DNA from: Lobosporangium transversale
Lineage: Eukaryota; Mortierellomycota; Mortierellomycetes; Mortierellales; Mortierellaceae
Direction of reading: 5' to 3'
NCBI RefSeq assembly: GCF_002105155.1
Contig: NW_019028993.1
Coordinates: forward strand, 744,001 to 808,000
Length of the DNA: 64,000 nucleotides
The notes under the pieces are model-generated. The model had not been told where the DNA came from. It saw only the letters and a list, made by a program, of their open reading frames with translations, and searched no databases. The position numbers were made by a program, and so were the translations under genes. Shown piece by piece: positions 45,201 to 53,350 of the stretch. Position 1 is the stretch's first letter. Each line of letters starts with the position of its first letter.

Positions 45201-46818
45201 GAAGAAAAACCAAACCCAGGTCTTGTTGATTTGACACAGCACGCTGGATGGCTCGATGAGTACACAACGAATCCATTTGAGGTTCCGAAGAAAGAACCTT
45301 TGGGGATGAGTCTTTGGAAGAAGCCTTGTATGATGCTCCATTCACAGTCCAAGTCAAAGTTCCTTGAACATAATCAGTATTTGGATTATACTTCTTTAAC
45401 CAAACCAGGCCAAGGTAAATGTCTTGACTTAGGATATCAGCCACGCAAAATTCCTCGTCATGAGTAAAGTTGCCGATAGTAAATACGAGAGTGACTAAGC
45501 TTGTCAACTTTACGTTACTAAGATTGGCTGTAGTGGCGATTGTTGGCCGATTGAGTTTTGTTTCTTTTTTTATGAGCGAAGGATCATATGCGCGGATCCT
45601 GTTAAGCGCTGTTGTAGAGATCGCGTTGCAATTGCATCCGCCGTCGATAAGGGCAATCAGCTCAGTTGAGCCGACGTTCGTTTTGATGAAGATCTGTTCA
45701 GGCAACATTTTGATGTGATCTTCTAGTGGTGCTGATTTATCTGTCATTGTAGTAGGCTCAACGGTATGAGCTTGTAATTGATTAACATGGGCAGATTTGT
45801 CAGGCTTATTATCAGGCTTTGTAGGGCAAGCGTACCCTTTGTGATCTGTCTTGCCACAGATATAGCATGACCGGGGACCATTGCCACCGTTTTTGTAGCA
45901 TTGTACCTCAGAATGGCCGTGCCTGCCACAAGTAGGACAAGGTGGACGTCTTGTTCTGAGGGAATCTATGTCCATAGTAGATTCCGCAACATGGTCATGG
46001 TCTTGATGACGGTCTTGATGACGGTCTTGGTGTTGTTGTGAATTATTTTGATGAGAATTGTTTTGATGAGAGTTATTTCGATGATAAGTGGTATGTGAGG
46101 TTGAATGTCTGACAAAGTCATTATTTTTGTAAGATGCTTGATGTGGAGGAGGAGTATGAGGTTTGTCATTGGATCTTGATGCCTTGTCTAAGAGTCTCTT
46201 TGCGTCCCAGTTATGAGATTCTGTGCGACAAACATCTAGGACTTCATTCCAGGTCGTGGCGTTCTCTTTCTGAAGCTTGCGCTGGAGCCATAAATCTGCG
46301 ACTCGACGGAAGTTCCATACTTTTTCTCCTTCGGGAATTTTATCACGAAGTGGATAGTATGCTGCCTCGAACTCACGGACGAATTCCATAACATCTGAGT
46401 TCGGTTTCATGGATAAATTGTCGTACTTGTAACGTAGCTCGAACTCATCATCCGCCTTGGCAAATTGTTCCTTAAAATCTTGAGCGAATTTTTTCCAAGT
46501 GAGGATATTCTTAGTCTCAAGATCGTCAATGTGTCTAAGACTCCAATCACGTGCGATCTTTTCCATATGTAGAGCAACACGAACTGTAAAGAAGTTATCA
46601 TTGACGTTGGAAATTTTGTACAAAGCGTCCATAGCGCGTAACCAGGATGAAACATCCGTCTTGCTATCGAATCGTTCAATTCCTGCAAGATTAAAATGCT
46701 GATTGGTTGTAGTTTCCATATTTACATCACCATCGGTGTCAAGAAAGGAATTGGAGGATGTGGTCGTGGTAGAGGAGCTTGCGGTGCTTTGAACGTTGAT
46801 ATTGGATGGGGGTTTCAT
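42220..46818 (-). CDS. G1 gag-pol polyprotein (3' end altered by MITE)
   Basis: 1532-aa reading frame. Order: gag with two CCHC knuckles (CPTCGRHGHSEVQC, CYICGKTDHKGYAC, about residues 300-345), protease (ALIDGGCNCNA, about residue 390), reverse transcriptase (LCIDYRALNSITIKNRYPLP; active site VVFLDDILIFS at about 750), RNase H (FFVETDASDIATGAVL), and integrase with HHCC (GHLGRNG, CPECQLL), DDE parts (WGMDFIGALPK, TDRGSNFTAA, CERFNG) and a GPLR C-terminal module. There is no chromodomain. gag and pol are in one frame. The original stop lay in the 3' LTR (frame resumes left of the MITE to about 41860); the present stop is inside the MITE. Otherwise open, so the element may have been active recently. 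Confidence 0.93.
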   Translation of the reverse strand: MKPPSNINVQSTASSSTTTTSSNSFLDTDGDVNMETTTNQHFNLAGIERFDSKTDVSSWLRAMDALYKISNVNDNFFTVRVALHMEKIARDWSLRHIDDLETKNILTWKKFAQDFKEQFAKADDEFELRYKYDNLSMKPNSDVMEFVREFEAAYYPLRDKIPEGEKVWNFRRVADLWLQRKLQKENATTWNEVLDVCRTESHNWDAKRLLDKASRSNDKPHTPPPHQASYKNNDFVRHSTSHTTYHRNNSHQNNSHQNNSQQHQDRHQDRHQDHDHVAESTMDIDSLRTRRPPCPTCGRHGHSEVQCYKNGGNGPRSCYICGKTDHKGYACPTKPDNKPDKSAHVNQLQAHTVEPTTMTDKSAPLEDHIKMLPEQIFIKTNVGSTELIALIDGGCNCNAISTTALNRIRAYDPSLIKKETKLNRPTIATTANLSNVKLTSLVTLVFTIGNFTHDEEFCVADILSQDIYLGLVWLKKYNPNTDYVQGTLTWTVNGASYKASSKDSSPKVLSSEPQMDSLCTHRAIQRAVSNQQDLGLVFLQDEQSTPKISALSLAEVIKDNNIDPTLQKLLYEYENSVFTPLSTLPPQRPQDHHIDTVDARPIYKRAYKMSPKELLVLKQQLDDLLKKGFIRPSISPWASPVLFVTKSDGSLRLCIDYRALNSITIKNRYPLPLIEEFFDRFTGATVFSKLDLESAFNQVRIHPADIPKTAFNTRYGHFEYVVMPFGLTGGPATCQTLTNDVLKEFLDKFVVVFLDDILIFSSSMKEHVQHLKLVLEALKSASLHAKPSKCTFGVSEVKFLGHVISSRGIEVDPDKVAVLKDWPTPSNVQELRSFLGFTNYYRRFIRNFAKIASPLTDLLKQEGQNNAKKRPLPQWTPSHQAAMDKLIQLLTSTPVLYPGDFSKPFFVETDASDIATGAVLSQMIDNRLHPVAFVSHKLSNSEKNFPVHEKELLAIVRACGAWRSYLLGSVVTVFTDHASLRFLFNQPHLSGRMARWIEFLAPYNLDIQYRRGVDNSAADALSRLSTPTVASLATTSSIKDFAADNVDWPLYIYAYFKDGSLPEDDESAKLVRDEAIHFQVDHDTLCRITEHGPVPFVPFVNRADTLYMYHAGFGHLGRNGLFDLVSTRVWWPTLRADIITMVSACPECQLLARQDATVAPLHPLEPTLPFQRWGMDFIGALPKTKNGNRWIITAIDYATNWPLARAVHEATASAVADFIYEEIFMQFGCPSEIVTDRGSNFTAATLQRYMNRMGTNHQLTSAYHPRASGKCERFNGLLGTMINKFVGNHRTAWDRYILQALFACRVRIHSITKVSPFKLVYGLDPVIPGDTSHPHLFDFITEDDYSAYRQQQFDQIDEIRRKAHGLQQKAAGLMASTYDKQNEIDENKFLPGDAVLVKHFAKKKFDQSFYGPLRIVRATPLHTFQLAWPDGTIKADLVHQDRLKKAVLVNNELPKAPWYRPKSASDEFSMDNSMDGSPIELDPVTAQIQDAARQRVAQEQFIADRDAVASAPIRTIRIRLDNKIRMLFEWFE

Positions 46819-46946
46819 TGTTGATAAATAAAAGGTCTTTGTTTGAAAAAAAGGGCAAATAAGGGGATGAATAAATAAAAATGTGTGTAAACAAGTAAAA
46901 AGGTAACAAATAAGGAAAGAGATAAATGAAACGGAAAAAGAAAGCT

Positions 46947-46986
<40 letters not shown>

Positions 46987-47150
46987 ATATGCGCGAAAAA
47001 TAAAAGTGTGTGGTGAAGGTAAAGAATTTGGTTGAGGAAAAGCAAAAAGTTTGTAATATGATCACAACAAAAGGATGAATATGTACAATCAAAAAGTGTC
47101 AAGAAGAATAATAATGGAGTAGTAACTAGGTCGCGTTAGAGGTTAAAAGA

Positions 47151-47165
47151 ACCTTTGCTACCATT
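47151..47165 (-). other. G1 primer-binding site
   Basis: On the minus strand TGGTAGCAAAGGTTC begins one or two bases after the 5' LTR. The same 15-mer is used by the chromovirus at 52164-52178. It fits an initiator-tRNA-Met-like 3' end. Confidence 0.8.
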
Positions 47166-47550
47166 TGTCGTAGAGCATCTACTAGTGATCTCTGGAAACT
47201 AGTAGGTAATGATGAAAAATGAAGAATTGGGCAAGAGCCTCGTGGTTTTGGGATACGATAGTGATCCTAAGTAATGCTTTGAATGATTTTGAGGATGCTG
47301 CAAAAGGGCATCGATAATAAGAAGAGAGATCTTTAATAACTGCTAATTTTCTGAGAATTCATAATGAGAATAATGAAGATAAACTCACCTGCAAAAGGGC
47401 ATCGATAATAAGAAGAGAGATGCCGTTTTTGCAGTGAAGGAAAAAGCTACTTAAATACTATTTAAAAATGGTAGAAAATAGGATGATAGGAAATAAATAA
47501 ATTAAAAGGAAATACATATTTAGGTAAATGAATAGGCGTCATTTACGACA
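47166..47550 (-). repeat. G1 5' LTR, 385 bp, with internal 91-bp insertion-duplication
   Basis: Same ends as the 3' LTR. A 32-bp segment (47299-47330) is repeated at 47390-47421, separated by 59 bp of new sequence (47331-47389). Confidence 0.92.
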
Positions 47551-47564
47551 ACATAAGCAATGTT

Positions 47565-47637
47565 GCTTTCCTAGCTCAGTTGGCAGAGCGTCAGTCTCAT
47601 AATCTGAAGGTCGTGAGTTCGAACCTCACGGAGAGCA
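47565..47637 (+). tRNA. tRNA-Met (CAU), elongator type
   Basis: 73 nt. Acceptor stem GCTTTCC/GGAGAGC has one G-U pair. The D arm is GCTC...GAGC, the anticodon loop is CTCATAA (CAT), and the T arm is GTGAG-TTCGAAC-CTCAC. A and B boxes (TAGCTCAGTTGG and GGTTCGA-type) are present. There is no intron. A T5 terminator follows at about 47640-47645. The anticodon stem has one T-T mismatch next to the loop. The structure fits elongator rather than initiator tRNA because the anticodon stem lacks the three G-C pairs. Confidence 0.93.
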
Positions 47638-47647
47638 ATCTTTTTAT

Positions 47648-48051
47648 GGATCAATCTATTTGGCAGCCCATGCCAAATATAGTAATTTTTGCCTCTATTT
47701 GGCAGCCTAATTCTGGGGGCTGCCACTTAACTTCGCACTCTTGGGTGGCAGCTGGGCTGCCAAATACATTACTTTTTTTTTTTTTTTTTTTTTTGATAAA
47801 CAGGGTCATAACATCAGTGGTAAAACAAGCAGCGTTCTGTGGATACATTGCCTTGCACAGCTAATGCCGCCGGAGGTACTAAGGACAGCGGCGATGACAT
47901 CTTCACAAAACAGCCTTCAATGTACACGGTTAGGGAATGGTTTATTGAAGACGTCTAGGTAGTAGGTGAGACGCGTTTGCTCCGAGCGAAAACCTCTCAT
48001 AGGCATTGATCTCCAAATGGCACCTCCAAAACTGTATGAGCGACCTACTTG

Positions 48052-48088
<37 letters not shown>

Positions 48089-48378
48089 TTAGTTTTCTAA
48101 ATGAGACAAGACAATGTCACTACACATGACTATGACGTAGAAGACGGGAGCTGTATTAATTTAAAGTATGAGCGTTATATACATATACGGTTCCTAGGAA
48201 TGAAAAAAAAAAAAAAAAAAAAAATAGTTAGAGGCCAAATAACGCTGGGTAGGCTGCCAAGTAAATAATGAATGTTATTTGGCAACTGGGCTGCCAAAGA
48301 GAGTCTTGAAAGTTGATTATATTTGACAATGGGCTGCCAAATAATATTTAGCAACTAGGCTGCCAAATAGATTAATCC
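47648..48378. mobile_element. TIR element with TTTGGCAGCC subterminal repeats
   Basis: The ends GGATCAATCTATTTGGCAGCC and GGCTGCCAAATAGATTAATCC form inverted repeats of about 20 bp. At least nine copies of TTTGGCAGCC or a close variant lie near both ends, in both orientations. There is no transposase. A stretch related to Tc1 family-3 ends is nested in it (48040-48215), bounded by A runs. Superfamily is unknown. Confidence 0.7.
48040..48215. repeat. Tc1 family-3 terminal fragment flanked by A runs
   Basis: The stretch from AAATGAGACAAGACAATGTC to TATACGGTTCCTAGGAATG follows the family-3 arm at 51238-51350. An A35 run (48052-48086) precedes it and an A20 run follows at about 48203. Confidence 0.65.
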
Positions 48379-48381
48379 TTG

Positions 48382-48576
48382 TGCAAAAGTCAAGGTAGTG
48401 TTCTAGGGGGATCTAAGGGTGCAATAAAGGTATCTTTATTCAGGGGGAACTATGCTACAGAACTAGATAGAAAAGTAGACCTATTTATACTAGTTAATGT
48501 CCTGTTGCAAGGAATGCTCTAGAAATATGGGCGAAATACTATGTTGCACAAAATTATTATAGTGATTTCGCTTGCA
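48382..48576. repeat. 195-bp repeat, copy 2
   Basis: Nearly identical to 36823-37017 in the same orientation. Directly followed by a Tc1 family-3 fragment. Confidence 0.72.
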
Positions 48577-48813
48577 CGTCTTCTTCTACGTCGTAGTTAT
48601 GCGTTGTGACATTAGCTTGTCTCATTTGGAAAGCTAATGACTTTTTTGTTCATTCAGGTCATTGAATCAGTTTCACATGTGGTCTAAAATGTTGCCCATG
48701 ACAACTGCTGGACGTCATTTAATGCAAGTAAAAAAAGGACTTTTCTCTCTTTCTTTTATGAACACTTGCTTAACTCTCTCTTAACTATACCTTCACAGAA
48801 TATGAGACCCACT
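48577..48813 (+). mobile_element. Tc1 family-3 5' fragment
   Basis: Matches the arm and 5' leader of the full element at 49760-51390 in reverse complement and ends within the first codons of its transposase (ATGAGACCCACT), where a hAT-like end begins. Confidence 0.8.
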
Positions 48814-49066
48814 CAGTGCTCCTATTCGATTCGAACGGTTCGATTCGAATGGTTCGAATGACGCGAATTATTCGAGTAGTGCGAGTGTCGAATGACGCGA
48901 ATTATTCGAGTAGTTCGAGTGTCGAATGACGCGAATTATTCGAGTAGTTCGAGTGTCGAATGACGCGAATTATTCGAGTAGTTCGAGTGTCGAATGACGC
49001 GAATTATTCGAGTAGTTCGAATGTCGAATGACGCGAATTATTCGAGTAGTTCGAGTGTCGAATGGT
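48814..49066. mobile_element. hAT-like terminus with 34-bp tandem array
   Basis: Begins CAGTGCTCCTATTCGATTCGA, the same end as the MITE family. From about 48852 it contains six copies of a 34-bp unit (TGTCGAATGACGCG... register starts at 48886, 48920, 48954, 48988, 49022, 49056). No matching right end is found, so the element is truncated or its other end lies outside recognisable sequence. Confidence 0.75.
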
Positions 49067-49759
49067 TTGTCACGAACAGCAAGCAATGTCTAGCTCATGA
49101 ATTGATGAATGACTTTTGTCTGATTCGAATCTGAAAAAGATCACGTGTGCTTGATTAATTTGTTCCGCTCATTTCCTTCACTCATTCCTCCATGCATAGT
49201 TTGCCTGTCAAGCCAAGTCGCGTCTCTTAGTTTTCTAGCTCCGTGAATAGCTCCAAGGATTCTAGAAGAGCTATAAACCAATAACCAAGACTTATAGTGC
49301 CAAGGAACCTTGAAATAAGATTGCACCAGATATCTTCCTCGGATCCTGTGTATTAAGTTAACTCAACACTTGGAGTTCCGCATATGGTAAAAGTCCTTAG
49401 GAAATATTTGAGTAAGCTTTATTTAGAATTCTTGAAGCGCGTCTCCGCTTCAGTCAAACAAGTATAAATATGATAGATTTGTAACATAGTAAACCTCAGT
49501 CTGCAATAAAACTATTCTTGAATCTCCTAAGTTCATTCTTGTTCCTAAATCACTTACCTTCTCTTGCAATCGTCCTGTCAGTCCTTGACAGCGTCTCTAT
49601 TTATATGTTATTCATGGGCTATGCTTATCAGTGAGTCATAGGGCTGTACCTATCGATGACTCATGGGCTATGCTTATCGATGGGCTATGTTTATCAATGA
49701 GTCAAAGGCTATGCTTATCAATGAGTCATAGGCTATGCTTATCATTGAGTCATAGGCTA
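49067..49759. repeat. Unassigned stretch with GGCTATGCTTATCAATGAGTCA minisatellite
   Basis: About 49612-49770 is a degenerate tandem array with a unit of roughly 24 bp (GGCTATGCTTATCAATGAGT...). The preceding 500 bp shows no gene or known element. Confidence 0.55.
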
Positions 49760-51390
49760 TGCTTTCACATGCTACACTATCATGCAAAACTGATTCAATA
49801 ATTCATTCCCATGTGCATTTCTTTTTTTCATTCCTAGAAACCGTATATGCATACACCACTCATACTTTGGTTTAATAAAGCTCCCGTCTTCTTCTACGTC
49901 ATAGTGATGCGTTGTGACATTAGCTTGTCTCATTTGAATAGCTAATGACTTTTTTGTTCATGCAGGTCATTGAATCAGTTTCACATGTGCCCATTCGGTG
50001 GCCAAAGATCTTTATTCTTTTGTGAGGCATAACCTTACATCAATAGATAGTATTCCAACCATGGGCATCACTGACAGCTTGGAGTCTCTTATGGATACCT
50101 ATGATGAGTTTGCGGCAGAAGTCCACTGGGATCCTGTACCATTCAACCGATATTCGCTCCCATAGTTCATCACAGCTCTTAGCTCGCTCCGGATACCTAG
50201 AGAGCCGCCTATCCAATTCTGCCCACATGTGTTCAATAGGGTTGAGGTCAGGGGATTGTGCTGGCCACTCTAGAAGTGTACCTTCCTCTTCTGTCAGATG
50301 TACTGACTCCAAATACTTCCTAACAATCTTCGCCGTGTGCTTCGAGTCATTGTCGTGCTGAAAGACGATATCGCTTTTAGTTAGGCCCCAGTCATCAAGC
50401 GACATCTGTAGATCCTCCTGCAGTAGTTTGATGTAAAGTTGTGCGTCCATATTATTGTCAATCTTTGCAATGTATCCAGGTCCGTACCATGAGAAGCATG
50501 ACCACACTTTAACATTACCACCCCCAAACTTGACAGTGCCTTGCACCGAACTGCGAGTGAGGCGTCCCGGATTGTCGCCCCAGATCCACTGCACGCCATC
50601 AGAGCAGATTCGGTTTATTTTCGATTCATCTGACCAAATAACCTTTTTCCAATCTTCCAGAGTCCATTCCTTATACTTATTGATAAAATGCAAACGAGCT
50701 TTAATATGTCGTCGACGTAAAGCTGGCTTATGTACACGCCTCTTTGCTGTCAATCCTAACTCCTTGAGCCGTCGTCTAACGGTGGTCTCAGAAACAGCCG
50801 CTGGTATGAGCTGGTTGGCTCTAACGGTGGCCTCAACTGCAGACTTGAGTGTACCTCGTTTCATGTTCACCTTAAGATACTGCATGATACCTCTAGGTAC
50901 TTTCCTTGGTCGACCGCCTTTATTGACTGGCATGTACTCCTTATTATGTGCATAGATCCTGGTGGCCGTCGCTATTGATATACCAACACTAGCAGCAGTT
51001 TCTCTAGTAGACATGCCTCCCATCATTAACCTCCTGGCTTCGTTGACTTTCCTTTGTGGAGTGGGTCTCATATTCTGTGAAGGTATAGTTAAGAGAGAGT
51101 TAAGCAAGTGTTCATAAAGGAAAGAGAGAAAAGACCTTTTATACTTGCATTAAATGACGTCCAAAAGTTGTCATGGGCAACATTTTAGACCACATGTGAA
51201 ACTGATTCAATGACCTGCATGAACAAAAAAGTCATTAGCTATTCAAATGAGACAAGCTAATGTCACAACGCATCACTATGACGTAGAAGAAGACGGGAGC
51301 TTTATTAAACCAAAGTATGAGTGGTGTATGCATATACGGTTTCTAGGAATGAAAAAAAGAAATGCACATGGGAATGAATTATTGAATCAG
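49760..51390 (-). mobile_element. Tc1/mariner family-3 element with about 200-bp inverted arms
   Basis: Near-identical inverted arms lie at 49790-49989 and 51191-51390. Comparison with the fragment near 62960 suggests the left end runs on to about 49760 and the right end was cut at 51390 by the next element. TA duplications are therefore not visible. The long arms resemble those of IR/DR-type Tc1 elements. Confidence 0.82.
50040..51071 (-). CDS. Tc1 family-3 transposase
   Basis: 343 aa from ATG 51071 (MRPTPQRKVN). Helix-turn-helix TAASVGISIATATRIYAHN, linker KGGRPRKV, then the DDE catalytic core: VIWSDESKINRI, VFQHDNDSKHTAKI and QSPDLNPIEHMWAELDRRL (D34E). The frame is open to a normal C terminus (HKRLQAVSDAHGWNTIY), so it may be functional. 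A short upstream in-frame ATG at 51107 is possible but lies within the leader. Confidence 0.92.
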   Translation of the reverse strand: MRPTPQRKVNEARRLMMGGMSTRETAASVGISIATATRIYAHNKEYMPVNKGGRPRKVPRGIMQYLKVNMKRGTLKSAVEATVRANQLIPAAVSETTVRRRLKELGLTAKRRVHKPALRRRHIKARLHFINKYKEWTLEDWKKVIWSDESKINRICSDGVQWIWGDNPGRLTRSSVQGTVKFGGGNVKVWSCFSWYGPGYIAKIDNNMDAQLYIKLLQEDLQMSLDDWGLTKSDIVFQHDNDSKHTAKIVRKYLESVHLTEEEGTLLEWPAQSPDLNPIEHMWAELDRRLSRYPERAKSCDELWERISVEWYRIPVDFCRKLIIGIHKRLQAVSDAHGWNTIY

Positions 51391-51689
51391 TGTTTTTAAT
51401 TGTTTTCGCCATTTTAAAAAATGGATTCGCTATTTTCAATTTGAGTTTCTCCAAAGAAACACAAGATTTATCCAATTTAAGCTAATATGTAAAATTATCC
51501 CACAAGTTATCCGAATGTGTCTAAAATATTATCAAGTTCTCCAAACTGATAACCGAACCGATTATTAGAATTATCCAAACATCATGTCTTTATTAGCAAG
51601 ATAGGCGACCAATTTGAGTAACTTTACATACATATTATCCTAAATATTAGCGTTTTTTTTTTTTTTTTTTTCACTGAACTCTCACAGAC

Positions 51690-51955
51690 CTAGAGATTAT
51701 ATTCTCTGTTGAGAGACCTTGGGAAGAAGGTGGTTGCATGACGAATCCAACTTTGACAATCCTTCCGAGATATGGACTTGAATGCGTCCTGAAACCTAGA
51801 GCGCATGGTCTCACCAGCCTCAAGGCGGCTCTTCTTGAACGTGTTCTTAACTTTTGACCAGCATTCTTCAATCGGATTCAAGAACGGTGAGTATGGGGGT
51901 AGATATTCACAAAAATGCCCTGCTTCTTCTATGAGGTCCCTGACTAGCGGTGCAA
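51690..51955 (-). pseudogene. IS630-like transposase, C-terminal part
   Basis: Carries CEYLPPYSPFLNPIEECWSKVK with the catalytic Glu, then a helical tail to the stop at 51690. It is the continuation of the part ending at 58335. The two are separated by the chromovirus and share its AGCGG duplication. The frame is preserved across the site. Confidence 0.88.
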
Positions 51956-52163
51956 ACGTGTTATACAATACTGACTCAAACCTTTGAGGAGGGCTCAACT
52001 ATCACGCGCACCCCAGGCGCCAAGACGCCAAGCCCAAGTGCCAAGACACCAAGCCCCAACCCTATCAATTATCAGTATAAATAGTCCACTACGTTATAGC
52101 CAAATAAAGTATCCTTTGACCTTCGATTCCACCTAAGATCACCTTTGATTGTTACTATTTACA
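51951..52163 (+). repeat. C1 5' LTR, 213 bp
   Basis: TGCAAACGTGTTATAC to TTACTATTTACA. Contains GTATAAATAG (TATA box, about 52074) and AATAAAG (about 52104). Confidence 0.95.
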
Positions 52164-52178
52164 TGGTAGCAAAGGTTC
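52164..52178 (+). other. C1 primer-binding site
   Basis: TGGTAGCAAAGGTTC directly follows the 5' LTR and is identical to the G1 site. Confidence 0.85.
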
Positions 52179-52316
52179 ATCGAACCACCGACCCCGCCAG
52201 AAACCGCTTATATTTCCCTCTGATATTTTTCCCTAGATCCCTCTGATATTTTCCTAGATAAAATTTAAAAATTTACCCCTGCATTTGATTTTTTTTTTTT
52301 TTTTTTTTTTTTTGCC

Positions 52317-53288
52317 ATGGACAACCTCACCACTTCCTTGAAAGCTCTTAACCTTGATGCCAGTACCAGCCTATCCGTGCAGAACGCTGTGCAAACCTTC
52401 CTCGAATCCCGACAGGATAGTGCTTCTAGCGCTGCCGCCTTTAATGACCATGTCCGCACGGTGGCTGCTGTGATAAAACCTACCAAACCAGAACCATACG
52501 AGGGAAATGTCGACGCTGTCGCGGTCCTCAACTTCTTGGAGAACCAAGAAGAGTACTTCGAGATCATGGAGCTTAACCACTCCCGTTGGGTCCGATATAC
52601 CGTTGTCAACCTGAAAGGAGACGCCAAGGCATGGTGGCGAGACTCGGAAATGACAATTGATACACCATGGGACACTTTCCGAAGTAAATTCATCGAAAAC
52701 TTCACACCCCCTGACACGGCTTCTTCAGCCCAGAAAGCACTGGTTCAATTAAAACAAGGTAAATCCTCAGTAGCGGAATACACTGCCAAATTCCGCCGCC
52801 TCCAACGCCTCACACCCAAACTGGAGGAATCATGGCTTGTCCTCCATTATACCTACGGCCTTGTAGAAGACACAAGCAAGGAAGTCCTCCTTCGCCAGCC
52901 TCAGACTCTCAACCAGGCCATCAAGCAGGCTACGATGATCCACAGCATTTTACATTCCTCTAGACCCCCCATCATGACAAGCCAAACAAGCCAACCCACA
53001 CCGACCCCGATGGACCTAGACGCAATGCAGATGATGTTCAATAACTTCCTACTACAGAGTACAAACTCCACAGGCTTAGCGAACTTCCATCGCCCCCCCT
53101 CGACTAACAACAGACCACTCTCCAAGCTCACCGAAAATGACAGAACAAAACTGCGCCGCGCAGGCGCTTGCTTTCGCTGCAGAAAGAAGGGACACATGGC
53201 CAAGAACTGCCGCGTGACTAGGAACTTGAACAACCTGGAACAACAAGACGACTACGACGACTCGGGAAAAGAGGAGAGCGAGCTGTAG
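52317..53288 (+). CDS. C1 gag
   Basis: 323 aa. Capsid-like retrotransposon gag domain at about residues 60-215 (WWRDSEMTIDTPWDTFRSKFIE, VAEYTAKFRRLQRLTP) and one CCHC knuckle near residues 284-297 (CFRCRKKGHMAKNC). The ATG follows a T run. The stop TAG is at 53286-53288. Twenty bases upstream of it the heptamer GGGAAAA (53264-53270) sits in the correct register for a -1 shift into pol. Confidence 0.93.
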   Translation: MDNLTTSLKALNLDASTSLSVQNAVQTFLESRQDSASSAAAFNDHVRTVAAVIKPTKPEPYEGNVDAVAVLNFLENQEEYFEIMELNHSRWVRYTVVNLKGDAKAWWRDSEMTIDTPWDTFRSKFIENFTPPDTASSAQKALVQLKQGKSSVAEYTAKFRRLQRLTPKLEESWLVLHYTYGLVEDTSKEVLLRQPQTLNQAIKQATMIHSILHSSRPPIMTSQTSQPTPTPMDLDAMQMMFNNFLLQSTNSTGLANFHRPPSTNNRPLSKLTENDRTKLRRAGACFRCRKKGHMAKNCRVTRNLNNLEQQDDYDDSGKEESEL

Positions 53289-53350
53289 ACCAGGCCAGCC
53301 TCGCTCTCACCACCAACCCTCGAGTCCTGGGCTCTAGAGGGCGTAGTCAT

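Larger units (their letters stand above)
41574..47550 (-). mobile_element. Ty3/gypsy LTR retrotransposon (element G1), 5977 bp
   Basis: Bounded by LTRs at 41574-41867 and 47166-47550, both TGTCGTA...TACGACA. Coding strand is minus, so the right LTR is the 5' LTR. PBS and polypurine tract are in the right places. Flanking pentamers are ACAAA and ACATA (four of five match). The internal part encodes one gag-pol polyprotein. The 5' LTR is 91 bp longer than the 3' LTR because of a secondary insertion-duplication. A 310-bp MITE lies near the 3' end. Confidence 0.93.

Noticed and set aside
48852-49066. Possible CRISPR array
   Set aside because: Repeats are directly adjacent with no spacers, in a eukaryotic transposon context.
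49790-51390. TA target duplication for Tc1 family 3
   Set aside because: No TA is present at either end of the 200-bp arms; comparison with another copy shows the left end extends further and the right is truncated.
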